A stretch of 35,777 nt of DNA, from positions 1-35,777 of the forward strand of contig NZ_SBAP01000025.1 of the NCBI RefSeq assembly GCF_004134945.1, in the 5' to 3' direction. Numbering within the stretch: the first letter of the stretch is position 1; every line of letters begins with the position of its first letter. Origin of the DNA: Fusobacterium_C necrophorum_A. Lineage in GTDB: Bacteria > Fusobacteriota > Fusobacteriia > Fusobacteriales > Fusobacteriaceae. The notes beneath the pieces are model-generated. The model had not been told where the DNA came from, did no database searches, and saw nothing but the letters and a program-made list of their open reading frames with translations. Positions 1 through 6,635 of this stretch are shown here, piece by piece. Made by a program: the position numbers and the translations under genes.

Positions 1-77
1 TCTTTACTCTGTGTGATAGAAAAAAGAAAAACTATAGAATTTTCAACTATTTACAAGTAAATTCTACCACATTTTCC

Positions 78-106
78 TTGAAAAGTAAAGAGATTAAAAG
101 AATTAT
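78..106 (+). promoter_or_regulatory. possible promoter of the replication gene
   Basis: TTGAAA (78-83) stands 17 bases before AATTAT (101-106), a weak match to the -10 consensus. It lies about 50 bases before the initiator start. The surrounding 150 bases are AT-rich and show no other structure. This is a weak call from spacing and -35 match only. Confidence 0.3.
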
Positions 107-152
107 CTTAATTATTTTTAATTTTTTTATTTGAAAAGGAGATAAGCTACAT

Positions 153-1409
153 ATGAATTATAAAGGATTGGATTCAAAGAGTTTAGTATTAAATCTATTA
201 GGACAAGATGCAAATATTCAAGTGAATAAAAAAATATTATTAACATTAGGGTTAGAACAAGCTTTTTATCTGTCTTATCTGATAAATCAATATAAATATT
301 TCTTAGCAGAAGGAAGTCTCAGAGAAGATGATAGTTTCTATGCAAGTAATAGTGATATTTCATTGTTTAGCACTTTGAACAATTCTCAGATTCAGAGAGT
401 AAAAAAAATACTAGTTGAAAAAGGATTTTTTAAAATTTCTATTGAAGGGATTCCTTCTGTAACTTATTACTATCTGAATTTTGAAAAAATATTACAAATT
501 GTTGCTAGTGAAAAAACCAACTTAGAGTTAGCCTATAAAAATGTCTATCAGAATGAAACAATAAATTTTGAAATATCTTCAGAAGAAAGTATTTCCCTTT
601 TAGAAAAATTAACTTATAAAGAACTTCGGTTCTTTTGTAAAGAAAATAAAATTAAATACAATGGGAATGATACCAAGAGAGATCTTATTTATAAAATTGT
701 GGAAAATAAGAATCCTTCATTATTGTCAACAGCTTATTTTTCAACAGTGGACGATATATCGACCACTAGTGGTTCTGAAATTCGTCCACTGAGTAAAATG
801 GGATGTTCAGAGGATCCTAGTGGTTTCAAAACTCGTCCACTAGTGGACACGAAATCTATCTCTAACCTAAAACAAATAGAACAAAAAAAGAATCATGATC
901 ATGAAGAGCATGATCTTGACCTTGATTTTGAAAAAATCTTTCATGAATTAGGAGTGAACTATACAAAGACTAATAAAGAATCTATAGAAAAGCTTCTACA
1001 GAAAATGAAGCCATACGAAGTAGAACGATATATTCGTGAGCTCTATAAGAATATAGCAGAAAATTCGGCTGTCAAAGATGTAAATGCATTATTTTGTGCA
1101 AAAATCAAAAGACAAGAATGTCAGATCAATACAGTAAAAAAAGAAGAACTTAAAAAAATAGAAACAATAGAAAATCATAAAAAGAATTATACAAAAGAAG
1201 AAATTCGAAAAGAACTACAGAAATACAATATTTTAGAACAAAAAAATCTTTTCAAAAAAGTAAAAGAAGAATTTTTAAAAGTCATTTCAAAAGAAGATGC
1301 AGAATGTGTTTTTAACGTAATTGAAGACGATATAACCGGCTTTACTTCATTAACCCATTTACACAAAGAATGGGTAAAAGTGTTATTTACTTTAGAAGGA
1401 GGTAAATAA
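153..1409 (+). CDS. plasmid-type replication initiator with winged-helix and SAP-like domains
   Basis: This 418-residue protein probably starts replication of the host element. Residues about 25-110 look like a DnaD/RepA_N-type winged helix, with a recognition-helix stretch around NNSQIQRVKKILVEKGFF. Residues about 150-185 (LTYKELRFFCKENKIKY onward) match the SAP DNA-binding pattern. The C-terminal half is lysine- and glutamate-rich and probably helical. The ATG at 153 is preceded by AAAAGGAG. Short GTGGAC/GTCCAC repeats lie inside the coding sequence at 747-848, as in RepA_N plasmids whose origin is inside rep. The initiator role is inferred from domain order and position; a transcription factor of similar build is the main alternative. 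Confidence 0.6.
   Translation: MNYKGLDSKSLVLNLLGQDANIQVNKKILLTLGLEQAFYLSYLINQYKYFLAEGSLREDDSFYASNSDISLFSTLNNSQIQRVKKILVEKGFFKISIEGIPSVTYYYLNFEKILQIVASEKTNLELAYKNVYQNETINFEISSEESISLLEKLTYKELRFFCKENKIKYNGNDTKRDLIYKIVENKNPSLLSTAYFSTVDDISTTSGSEIRPLSKMGCSEDPSGFKTRPLVDTKSISNLKQIEQKKNHDHEEHDLDLDFEKIFHELGVNYTKTNKESIEKLLQKMKPYEVERYIRELYKNIAENSAVKDVNALFCAKIKRQECQINTVKKEELKKIETIENHKKNYTKEEIRKELQKYNILEQKNLFKKVKEEFLKVISKEDAECVFNVIEDDITGFTSLTHLHKEWVKVLFTLEGGK
747..848 (+). repeat. iteron-like repeat cluster inside the initiator gene (candidate origin)
   Basis: Four copies of GTGGAC or its complement lie at 747-752, 784-789, 835-840 and 843-848. Two of them form the 14-bp perfect palindrome GTCCACTAGTGGAC at 835-848. 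A second palindrome, ACCACTAGTGGT, lies at 762-773. A 25-bp segment at 766-790 recurs at 817-841 with 21 matching bases. The encoded residues are Ser/Thr/Pro-rich and look like a linker, so DNA-level selection is plausible. Its role as the origin is inferred. Confidence 0.5.
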
Positions 1410-1422
1410 AAAAGGAGGGATC

Positions 1423-1614
1423 ATGAATTTAAAAGAAGTAATAATATTAAAAATCAATGCGTTAGAATCTCTAAAAAGAGAATGGTTGAAAATTGCTGTA
1501 GAAGAAAAAGACAGCGTGAAACATAAAGCACTGCTTAATCTTTCTAGACAAGCCGAAATCGAGATAGCTATCTTGAAAGAAGTCTTAGAGGAAGGGGAAG
1601 AGAATGAGGATTAA
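1423..1614 (+). CDS. small helical protein of unknown function
   Basis: The product has 63 residues, is rich in Leu, Lys and Glu, and is predicted to form two helices. The ATG at 1423 follows a strong AAAGGAGG. It starts 13 bases after the initiator stop and is probably cotranscribed with it. I see no recognisable domain. A copy-control or partner role for the initiator is possible only from position. Confidence 0.6.
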   Translation: MNLKEVIILKINALESLKREWLKIAVEEKDSVKHKALLNLSRQAEIEIAILKEVLEEGEENED

Positions 1615-1690
1615 ACTATGGAACAAAATAAAAACTTTTAAAAACTACTACCTTTATCGTATTTCTTCCATTATCAATATGGATGTTTAA
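1604..1690 (+). CDS. 28-residue basic small protein
   Basis: This short frame overlaps the end of the 63-residue gene by 11 bases and is preceded by GGGGAAGAGA. The product, beginning MRIKLWNKIKTF, is basic and tyrosine-rich. The overlap suggests translational coupling. No family is recognised, and it could be chance. Confidence 0.3.
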   Translation: MRIKLWNKIKTFKNYYLYRISSIINMDV

Positions 1691-1704
1691 ATAGGAGTTA
1701 AATT

Positions 1705-1887
1705 ATGGATAAATTTAGAATAATTTTTTATATTTTTTTCGAAATTTTTTACATAATTGCTCTAATTATATGTGAAAAAAACAGCGATATTTCTGAAATA
1801 TGGAGAGCTTTTCGAACTAGCATAGTTATATTGTTCATTGGGAATACATGTATTTTATTTGATTTATTATTAAAACATTTTAAATAA
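1705..1887 (+). CDS. small two-helix membrane protein
   Basis: The product has 60 residues. Two hydrophobic spans at about 6-25 (IIFYIFFEIFYIIALII) and 38-56 (SIVILFIGNTCILFDLLL) flank a short polar loop, so it should sit in the inner membrane. TAGGAGTT precedes the ATG at 1705. Function is unknown. Neighbouring small genes on both sides suggest one operon running from the initiator. Confidence 0.5.
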   Translation: MDKFRIIFYIFFEIFYIIALIICEKNSDISEIWRAFRTSIVILFIGNTCILFDLLLKHFK

Positions 1888-1903
1888 GAGGAGAAGATTG
1901 AAG

Positions 1904-2116
1904 ATGAGAGAAACAGGAATAAAAGATAAAAATGGAAGAAAAATCTGTGAGGGGGATATATTTCATGTTGGTGACGAAAAAATTTTATATTTTGTTGAGG
2001 ATTGTGAATTAAAAGGAAAGCAGATAAAGAGTAACAGTTGGATAGGGTTAGAACACTGGAAAGATAAAATAGAGGTCATTGGTAATATTTATGATTTACA
2101 AAAAAATTTTTACTAA
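1904..2116 (+). CDS. YopX-like protein
   Basis: The opening RETGIKDKNGRKICEGDI and the ending KIEVIGNIYD match the conserved ends of the phage/plasmid YopX family (Q-Y-T-G-L-K-D-K-N-G-x-x-I-x-E-G-D and V-I-G-N-I-Y). The molecular role of the family is unclear. About 70 residues is short, because YopX proteins often carry an extra N-terminal part. I chose the ATG at 1904, 10 bases after AGAGGAG; a TTG at 1898 is also in frame. Confidence 0.7.
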   Translation: MRETGIKDKNGRKICEGDIFHVGDEKILYFVEDCELKGKQIKSNSWIGLEHWKDKIEVIGNIYDLQKNFY

Positions 2117-2192
2117 ATACTTCATATTAAACATTTCATTGATATGTCTGAAATATTTAATTCTGTCTATTTTATAAAATATTGGAGGAAAT

Positions 2193-2903
2193 ATGAAATA
2201 TTTATTTTATATAGGTACAGGGAAATATTCTTTATCTACAGAAGAAGATTTATTAAGAATTTCTCCCGGAGATCTTTCCGGGAAAAAAGAAATACTGATT
2301 GGTAGTAAAAATTTAATTCGAGATGTTCAGAAAGCTTATAGGAAGCTTTTTCAAAAGGCAGTGGACCAATATAACCTACAACATCAAGAAAAGGTTATAT
2401 CGAGCTATTATTGCAAAATAAATGAAAGCAAGAAATTAAGTCTAGCGACAGGTATTTTGATCCGGTTAGGAAAGAAAGAAGAATGGGAAAATATCTTAGA
2501 TAAAGATAAAAAAAAGATAGAAAAGCTCTATCAAAATCAATTAAAAGTCATAAAAGAATTTCTTCCGGATTTTCATATTGTGAATGCAACAATTTACTTA
2601 GAAGAACCTTGTCTTCGAATAGTTGGAATTCCTGTCAAAAGAGAGAATAAGAAAGAAAAGAAGAAGCTATCTATTCATGTTTGCAAAAGTGCATGCTTTG
2701 ATAAGAAAAATATAGAAGAATTAAGGAAACATCTTGCATTTCAAATAAAATCTGATTTTTTAAAACTATATTACAAGGAAATCGAAGTGACGAGAATGAT
2801 TCAGGTAGAAAAGAAAAAGAAGCAGAGAAAAATTACAGAGAAAGACTACATTCAATTGGAATTATTCAAAGAAATAAGAAAAGAAAGGGAGAAAATATTA
2901 TGA
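2193..2903 (+). CDS. MobV/Pre relaxase-like protein lacking the histidine motif
   Basis: The 236-residue product follows the plan of Mob/Pre plasmid recombination proteins. A helical N-terminal part carries QKAYRKLFQKAVDQYN; then comes ATGILIRLGKKEEWENI, and then VNATIYLEEPCLRIVGIPV (residues 130-148), equivalent to the family's N-A-x-I-H-x-D-E-x-x-P-H-x-H-x-x-x-x-P-V. The two metal-binding histidines of P-H-x-H are replaced, giving P-C-L-R (139-142), and the protein ends soon after. It is therefore unlikely to nick DNA and may be a DNA-binding accessory derived from a relaxase. TTGGAGGAA precedes the ATG. The resemblance is by pattern only. Confidence 0.55.
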   Translation: MKYLFYIGTGKYSLSTEEDLLRISPGDLSGKKEILIGSKNLIRDVQKAYRKLFQKAVDQYNLQHQEKVISSYYCKINESKKLSLATGILIRLGKKEEWENILDKDKKKIEKLYQNQLKVIKEFLPDFHIVNATIYLEEPCLRIVGIPVKRENKKEKKKLSIHVCKSACFDKKNIEELRKHLAFQIKSDFLKLYYKEIEVTRMIQVEKKKKQRKITEKDYIQLELFKEIRKEREKIL

Positions 2904-2962
2904 CTGTAAATGCAAAAATGTTAAAGCTAATTTTAAAAATTATGTTAAAGAATAGAAAATAA
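2900..2962 (+). CDS. possible 20-residue peptide
   Basis: An ATG overlapping the previous stop (ATGA) opens a 20-codon frame whose product, ending LILKIMLKNRK, is basic and amphipathic. GGGAGAAAA precedes it and a strong AAGGAGGA follows its stop for the next gene. It may only couple translation of its neighbours. Confidence 0.25.
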   Translation: MTVNAKMLKLILKIMLKNRK

Positions 2963-2974
2963 GGAGGAATTTTT

Positions 2975-3112
2975 ATGAATATTTCTGCTATTATTGGAGA
3001 TGTAGAATGTTATACAATTGAAGGAAATGTTTCTACTATGAGCGGAGATGTTATTTCAAAAGAAATTCATGGAAATGTTAGTACTATGTCAGGGAAAATA
3101 AGAAGGAGATAA
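2975..3112 (+). CDS. 45-residue beta-repeat small protein
   Basis: AAGGAGGAA stands 5 bases before the ATG. The peptide contains GNVSTMSGDV (residues 17-26) and again GNVSTMSGKI (33-42), with a similar GDVECYTIEG before them. The roughly 16-residue period of short beta strands with Gly-Asn turns resembles polymer-forming (bactofilin-like or DUF4097-like) beta-solenoid sequence. It ends in a basic tail, KIRRR. Function is unknown. Confidence 0.5.
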   Translation: MNISAIIGDVECYTIEGNVSTMSGDVISKEIHGNVSTMSGKIRRR

Positions 3113-3117
3113 TAAGA

Positions 3118-3474
3118 ATGCATGAAAAAGAGCCTAAAAAAGCTAAAAATAATCTCAATCAAATTTTGAATAGAGATTTACTGGATCTTTATTGTGATCA
3201 AAATGTGATTTCTTTTCATGTAAATAATGATGGAAAACTTTGGAAATTTACCAAAAAAAGATATGAGTTTACAGGAAAAATTTTAAAAAGAGAGGAAGTT
3301 ATGGATTTAATAAATAGAATATCTTTAGAGGTGGATGAAGTAATCAATATATCTAATCCTATCTTATTTGTAGAATTCCCTAATAATACAATATTTACTG
3401 GAATTATTCCACCAGTATCTGTAGATTTTCCAATTTTTAGTATTGAGAAAAATATAGGAAGCGAGGAGAAATGA
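3118..3474 (+). CDS. orphan N-terminal domain of a TrbB/VirB11-type ATPase
   Basis: The 118 residues match the N-terminal sensing domain of TrbB/VirB11 secretion ATPases: DQNVISFHVNNDGKLWKFTK, a helical middle, then NTIFTGIIPPVSVDFPIFSI, equivalent to the family's R-x-x-x-x-x-P-P-V-x-x-x-P-x-x-x-I-R-K. The reading frame stops there, and the RecA-like ATPase domain with its Walker A motif is absent. The next gene starts 4 bases later. It could be a decay relic or a free-standing domain that modulates a full TrbB outside the window. AGAAGGAGA precedes the ATG. Confidence 0.55.
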   Translation: MHEKEPKKAKNNLNQILNRDLLDLYCDQNVISFHVNNDGKLWKFTKKRYEFTGKILKREEVMDLINRISLEVDEVINISNPILFVEFPNNTIFTGIIPPVSVDFPIFSIEKNIGSEEK

Positions 3475-3477
3475 GAA

Positions 3478-5622
3478 ATGAAATTAGTCATTGCAGAAAA
3501 ACCTGAGCTAGGAAGAGCGATCGCTGAAGCTCTTCCTGGTCCAGGTAAAAAAAATGGTAACACTATAGAAAAAGGGGAATTCACAATCTGCTGGGCTTTA
3601 GGGCATTTATTAAGAAATAGAGAACCAGGAGAAATAGAACCAAATCTGAAAAAATGGACTCTTGACAGCTTACCTATTTATTTTCCTTCATGGGAAAAGA
3701 CAGTTATTGAGGGAAAAGAAGATATACTAAATACCATCGTATCTCTTATAAAAGAATCAGATGAAATTATTCATGCTGGGGATCCTGATGACGAAGGACA
3801 ATATCTCATCGATGAAATTTTAGACTATGCAAAGAATACAAAGCCAGTAAAAAGAATCTTAATCAATGATAATAGTCCTGAAGCTGTGAAAAAAGCATTG
3901 AAGAATTTAGAAAATAATGATAAATTTATTCCTCTGGGAAAAGCAGCGGAGGCAAGAAGTGTTTCAGATATCCTATTAGGAATCAATTTAAGTAGGTTTT
4001 TTACTCTTTATAATGATTTTCCAAAGCCTTTGACTGTAGGAAGGGTACAAACTCCAACCTTAGCTTTGGTAGTTCGAAGAGATAATGAAATCAAAAATCA
4101 TGTAAAAGAAAAGTACTATGAACTATTTCTAAAAAAGAAAATATCAAACATAGACATCGAACTAAAATATAACAGTAAAGAAAATATACAGGAAAAAAAT
4201 ATTTTAGAAAATATTATTAACGAGATAAAAGAGAAGAAAGGAATGTTAATCATTACCAAAAAAGAAGAATATATCAGTACCCCTTTTCCTTTCAATCTAT
4301 CAAAGTTACAGATCGAAGGAAATAAAAAATTTGGATATAGTGTTCAACAAATATTAGATATTACACAGTCTTTACGAGAAAAACATAAAGCAATTACTTA
4401 CAATCGATCTGATTGTGAATATCTATCAGAAGAACATTTTAAAGAAGCTTCTAGCTTGATTCCGGAATTATTAAAAAAACTTTCTTTTCCAAATATTGAA
4501 GTTGATTTTTCTGAAAAAAATAAAAGTAGATGCTTTAATGACAGTAACATAACTGCACACCATGCTATTATTCCAACTTTTCATGGAAATCTTGATGATT
4601 TTTCTGAAGCAGAGAAAAATATTTATCTACTTATCGCAAAAAGATACATCATTCAATTTATGAAAAAACAAAAAATAGAAAAAACAGATGCACTATTAAC
4701 AATTGAAGATATTATTTTTAAAGCAACTGAGAAAAAAATATTAGATCTTGGATATGCAAAAATTTATCAAGAAGAAGCTGAAGAAGAAAAAGAAGAGAAG
4801 AAAAATTTTATTTCGACTCTCTCAGAAGGCGAATACGAGCTTTTGGCAGACCAAGGCGACTTATTTATCGTCGAAAAAGAAACAAAGCCTAAAACGAGAT
4901 ATACAGAGGCATCTTTGCTACAAGATATGACAAGTATTGCAAAATATGTTCAAAACCCTAAAATTAAAGAGGTTTTGAAACTGAAGGACAAAGACAAAAA
5001 AGGATTAAATGGTAGCATTGGAACACCAGCAACACAAGCAAATATCATCAACGATTTATTTAAAAGAGGGTATATCGAAAAAAGAGGAAAATCTCTCATC
5101 TCAACAGAATTAGCTCAAGAGTATCTAAAAATTTTGCCAGAGAGTTTAAAAAATCCTGATAGTACAGCTCTTTGGTGGACCATTCAGGAGGAAATTAAAG
5201 AAGGAAAAGCAACCCCTGAAGATTTAATCTCATCTGTTTTAGAAGACGTAAAGGAAATTATTCAGGCAACGCACTCTAAAATTTCTGATAATGTAAAGGA
5301 GAAAATGGGAAATAAGCCTGTTTTAGGAATTTGTCCAAAATGTGGAGGAGAAATTAGAGTAGGAGAAAAAAATTACTATTGTAGTAATTATAAAGTAAAA
5401 AACTGCAATTTTACTCTTTGGAAGAAAATGAAAATCTTTGGACAGAAAGAAGTAAGTATTACAGATAGCCGGGTCAAGACATTGCTTTCTGGAAAATCAA
5501 TTCTATTGAAAGAGATTCCTAGTAAGTCTGGCAAAAAATATGATGCATATTTTAAATTAGAAATTACAGAAAAATATGTGAATTTGAAATTTGATAAGTT
5601 TTCAGAAAATAAAGAAAAGTGA
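3478..5622 (+). CDS. topB: DNA topoisomerase III (type IA)
   Basis: The enzyme relaxes or decatenates DNA by cutting one strand, and conjugative plasmids often carry it. The Toprim domain opens with KLVIAEKPELGRAIAEALPG and carries D102-P-D-D-E. LTVGRVQTPTLALV and the active-site block KAITYNRSD, with catalytic Tyr308 and Arg310, follow. A zinc ribbon sits at Cys619, Cys622, Cys635 and Cys643, and a topoisomerase C-terminal repeat (GKSILLKEIPSKSGKKYDAYF) ends the protein. At 714 residues it is full length. The start lies 4 bases after the TrbB-like fragment, after GAGGAGAAA. The stop codon lies inside the first copy of the repeated palindrome. Confidence 0.92.
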   Translation: MKLVIAEKPELGRAIAEALPGPGKKNGNTIEKGEFTICWALGHLLRNREPGEIEPNLKKWTLDSLPIYFPSWEKTVIEGKEDILNTIVSLIKESDEIIHAGDPDDEGQYLIDEILDYAKNTKPVKRILINDNSPEAVKKALKNLENNDKFIPLGKAAEARSVSDILLGINLSRFFTLYNDFPKPLTVGRVQTPTLALVVRRDNEIKNHVKEKYYELFLKKKISNIDIELKYNSKENIQEKNILENIINEIKEKKGMLIITKKEEYISTPFPFNLSKLQIEGNKKFGYSVQQILDITQSLREKHKAITYNRSDCEYLSEEHFKEASSLIPELLKKLSFPNIEVDFSEKNKSRCFNDSNITAHHAIIPTFHGNLDDFSEAEKNIYLLIAKRYIIQFMKKQKIEKTDALLTIEDIIFKATEKKILDLGYAKIYQEEAEEEKEEKKNFISTLSEGEYELLADQGDLFIVEKETKPKTRYTEASLLQDMTSIAKYVQNPKIKEVLKLKDKDKKGLNGSIGTPATQANIINDLFKRGYIEKRGKSLISTELAQEYLKILPESLKNPDSTALWWTIQEEIKEGKATPEDLISSVLEDVKEIIQATHSKISDNVKEKMGNKPVLGICPKCGGEIRVGEKNYYCSNYKVKNCNFTLWKKMKIFGQKEVSITDSRVKTLLSGKSILLKEIPSKSGKKYDAYFKLEITEKYVNLKFDKFSENKEK

Positions 5623-5638
5623 CACATGTGTCACTTTT
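5615..5638. repeat. repeated palindrome, copy 1
   Basis: This is a perfect 24-bp palindrome built on AAGTGACACATGTGTCACTT, extended by AA and TT. It contains the topB stop codon (5620-5622) and lies 23 bases before the next start. It is one of six copies in the window. A DNA-binding site for a dimeric protein is the favoured role; an A/T-flanked hairpin terminator is the alternative. Confidence 0.85.
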
Positions 5639-5661
5639 AAAAGATCACATAAGGGAGAACT

Positions 5662-6315
5662 ATGAGGAGAATTATTTTTTTATTCTATTGTCTTTTATTT
5701 TCCCTACCAATTTACGGGAAATTATACAAAGAGGAAGATATAAAACAATTATATCATGAGATTGGTTTAGAACGAAGAATTAGTTATAAAGCTTTTAATC
5801 AGGGCTTTCGTGGAATGGCCAATATTAAGAATCGTTCCAGTAACTTATTAACGATCATTGATTTTACGAAACCTTCTAGTCAAAAACGCTTTTTTGTTTT
5901 GGATATTAAAAATAAGAAACTAATTTTATCAACATATGTCACTCATGGAAAAGGGAGTGGAGGGTTATATGCAACTTCTTTTTCTAACATTGAAGGGACA
6001 CATCAAAGCTCAAATGGTTTTTTTCTAACAGGTTCTTCTTATATTGGAAAAAATGGATTTTCTCTAAAATTATATGGTCTAGAACCTGGAAGAAATAGTA
6101 ATGCATACAATAGAACTCTTGTCATTCATTCTTCTAAATACGTAACAGAAAGTTACATTAAACAAAACGGGAGAGCAGGAAGAAGTTTTGGATGTTATGC
6201 TGTTCCAGAAAATGTAAATCGTCGACTCATTACACTTTTAAAAAATAGGCATGTATTGTATGTTCATTCTTCTGGATTGAGTTACAAATCTTATAAAACA
6301 TTAAGAAAAAGTTAA
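5662..6315 (+). CDS. secreted L,D-transpeptidase-like murein enzyme (YkuD_2 type)
   Basis: The first 19 residues (RRIIFLFYCLLFSLPIYG) look like a signal peptide, placing the enzyme outside the inner membrane. The family pattern is visible: VLDIKNKKLILSTYVTHGKG, GLEPGRNSNAYNRTLVIHSS, and the catalytic GRSFGCYAVP with Cys178. Such enzymes act on peptidoglycan crosslinks. On a conjugative element this could remodel the wall around the transfer channel, which is inferred. At 217 residues it has normal length. AAGGGAGAA precedes the ATG. Confidence 0.8.
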   Translation: MRRIIFLFYCLLFSLPIYGKLYKEEDIKQLYHEIGLERRISYKAFNQGFRGMANIKNRSSNLLTIIDFTKPSSQKRFFVLDIKNKKLILSTYVTHGKGSGGLYATSFSNIEGTHQSSNGFFLTGSSYIGKNGFSLKLYGLEPGRNSNAYNRTLVIHSSKYVTESYIKQNGRAGRSFGCYAVPENVNRRLITLLKNRHVLYVHSSGLSYKSYKTLRKS

Positions 6316-6343
6316 AAATAATCTTAAAAATAAAAATAAAATA

Positions 6344-6372
6344 TTGAATTCAAGGTTATAATGTGTTATAAT
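6344..6372 (+). promoter_or_regulatory. promoter for the small-ORF/parA unit
   Basis: TTGAAT (6344-6349) and TATAAT (6367-6372) are separated by 17 bases. Transcription would start near 6379, just before the structured leader, and could continue into parA. Confidence 0.65.
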
Positions 6373-6390
6373 GAGTTATAGAAATAAAAA

Positions 6391-6459
6391 AGAGGCAATC
6401 TTTCGATATACCCCTCCGCAAAAGAAGTATACCATAGATTACCTCTAAAATCAAGGAGG
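6391..6459 (+). promoter_or_regulatory. structured leader with anti-Shine-Dalgarno loop
   Basis: AGAGGCAATCT (6391-6401) pairs with AGATTACCTCT (6436-6446) with one mismatch. Inside it, GATATAC (6405-6411) nearly pairs with GTATACC (6427-6433). The loop holds CCCCTCC (6411-6417), complementary to the ribosome binding site AAGGAGG at 6453-6459. The leader could therefore switch between an isolated hairpin and a form that hides the binding site of the 42-residue gene. Confidence 0.45.
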
Positions 6460-6467
6460 TAAAAAGA

Positions 6468-6596
6468 ATGAAGTTACATTATAACCGAGATGGAAGTATT
6501 CAGATGATTCTTGATTGGAAAGGGAAAAAAATTCAGAAATTTTTTGCAACAAGAGAAGAATATCTGTGCTTTCTAGAATATTTAACAAAGAAGTAA
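6468..6596 (+). CDS. 42-residue small protein
   Basis: A strong AAGGAGGT precedes the ATG. The product begins MKLHYNRDGSIQMILDWKGK and ends with the helix EEYLCFLEYLTKK, a compact beta-hairpin-plus-helix layout. Its stop codon lies within palindrome copy 2, and it is the first gene after a good promoter. Function is unknown, but the unusual leader suggests controlled expression. Confidence 0.55.
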   Translation: MKLHYNRDGSIQMILDWKGKKIQKFFATREEYLCFLEYLTKK

Positions 6597-6619
6597 GTGA
6601 CACATGTGTCACTTACTTC
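6590..6619. repeat. repeated palindrome, copy 2 (longest)
   Basis: This is a perfect 30-bp palindrome containing the shared 16-bp core GTGACACATGTGTCAC, extended by TAAGT arms. It contains the stop codon of the 42-residue gene and ends 16 bases before the parA-fusion start. The length and position make it the best candidate for an autoregulatory or partition site of that protein. Confidence 0.85.
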
Positions 6620-6635
6620 CTTGCAGGAGGAAAGT

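Noticed and set aside
4748..4930. 60-codon Lys-rich frame inside topB.
   Set aside because: It arises from a purine-rich stretch of topB, whose own frame is conserved through this part.
6597..6635. GTG start of the ParA fusion inside the palindrome.
   Set aside because: The ATG at 6636 has the ribosome binding site GGAGGAAAG. The upstream codons are palindrome sequence. The same holds for the GTG at 11019.
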